Assembly: GCA_025463105.1 (NCBI GenBank)
Contig: JAOAPW010000513.1
Coordinates: 1 to 5,861 of the forward strand
Length of the DNA stretch: 5,861 nt
Direction of reading: 5' to 3'
Origin: Candidatus Acidiferrum typicum
GTDB taxonomy: Bacteria; Acidobacteriota; Terriglobia; Acidiferrales; UBA7541
The position numbers were made by a program, and so were the translations under genes. Below, piece after piece: positions 5,861 to 5,861 of this stretch (positions within the stretch are counted from its first letter, which is position 1; every line of letters begins with the position of its first letter). Below the pieces are notes generated by a model. It worked only from the letters and a program-made list of their open reading frames with translations, made no database searches and had not been told where the DNA came from.

Positions 5861-5861
5861 G

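Overview
The window is a compact stretch of bacterial chromosome of medium GC in which every recognisable gene lies on the minus strand. In transcription order, from high to low coordinates, it holds: the C-terminal 444 residues of an aldehyde dehydrogenase of the Sad/GabD1 succinate-semialdehyde dehydrogenase type (4526-5860, 5' end outside); a FadR-type GntR regulator (3689-4402); a 3-hydroxyisobutyrate-dehydrogenase-family oxidoreductase (2774-3655); the alpha and beta subunits of a thiamine-diphosphate-dependent 2-oxoacid/acetoin dehydrogenase E1 (1767-2777 and 779-1774); and the N-terminal 222 residues of an M24 (Xaa-Pro peptidase/creatinase-type) protein (1-667, 3' end outside).

The organism is probably a soil-type bacterium, with Acidobacteriota the best guess. 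The reasons are the gene style, the AGGAGG-type ribosome sites and the REP sequence at 693-773, which I remember as typical of that group. This is an impression from memory, not a computed placement.

The middle genes look like one transcription unit. The regulator and the oxidoreductase are 33 nt apart. The oxidoreductase and E1 alpha overlap by 4 nt (ATGA). E1 alpha and E1 beta overlap by 8 nt, with the E1 beta ribosome site inside the E1 alpha coding sequence. A good sigma70-like promoter (4477-4505) precedes the regulator, and a perfect TGGTC-N-GACCA palindrome (4467-4477) sits across the expected transcription start. This suggests that the GntR protein represses its own operon. Between E1 beta and the M24 gene lies a REPIN: two inverted REP palindromes, each carrying the GTAG tetranucleotide associated with RAYT transposases.

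Functionally this looks like an inducible catabolic operon for a small oxidised carbon compound. The E1 pair would decarboxylate a 2-oxoacid or cleave an acetoin-like compound, the oxidoreductase would interconvert a hydroxyacid and a semialdehyde, and the neighbouring aldehyde dehydrogenase could oxidise a semialdehyde. No lipoyl E2 or E3 is visible. The substrate and the role of the M24 protein cannot be told from the sequence. This unassigned combination is the most promising lead in the window.
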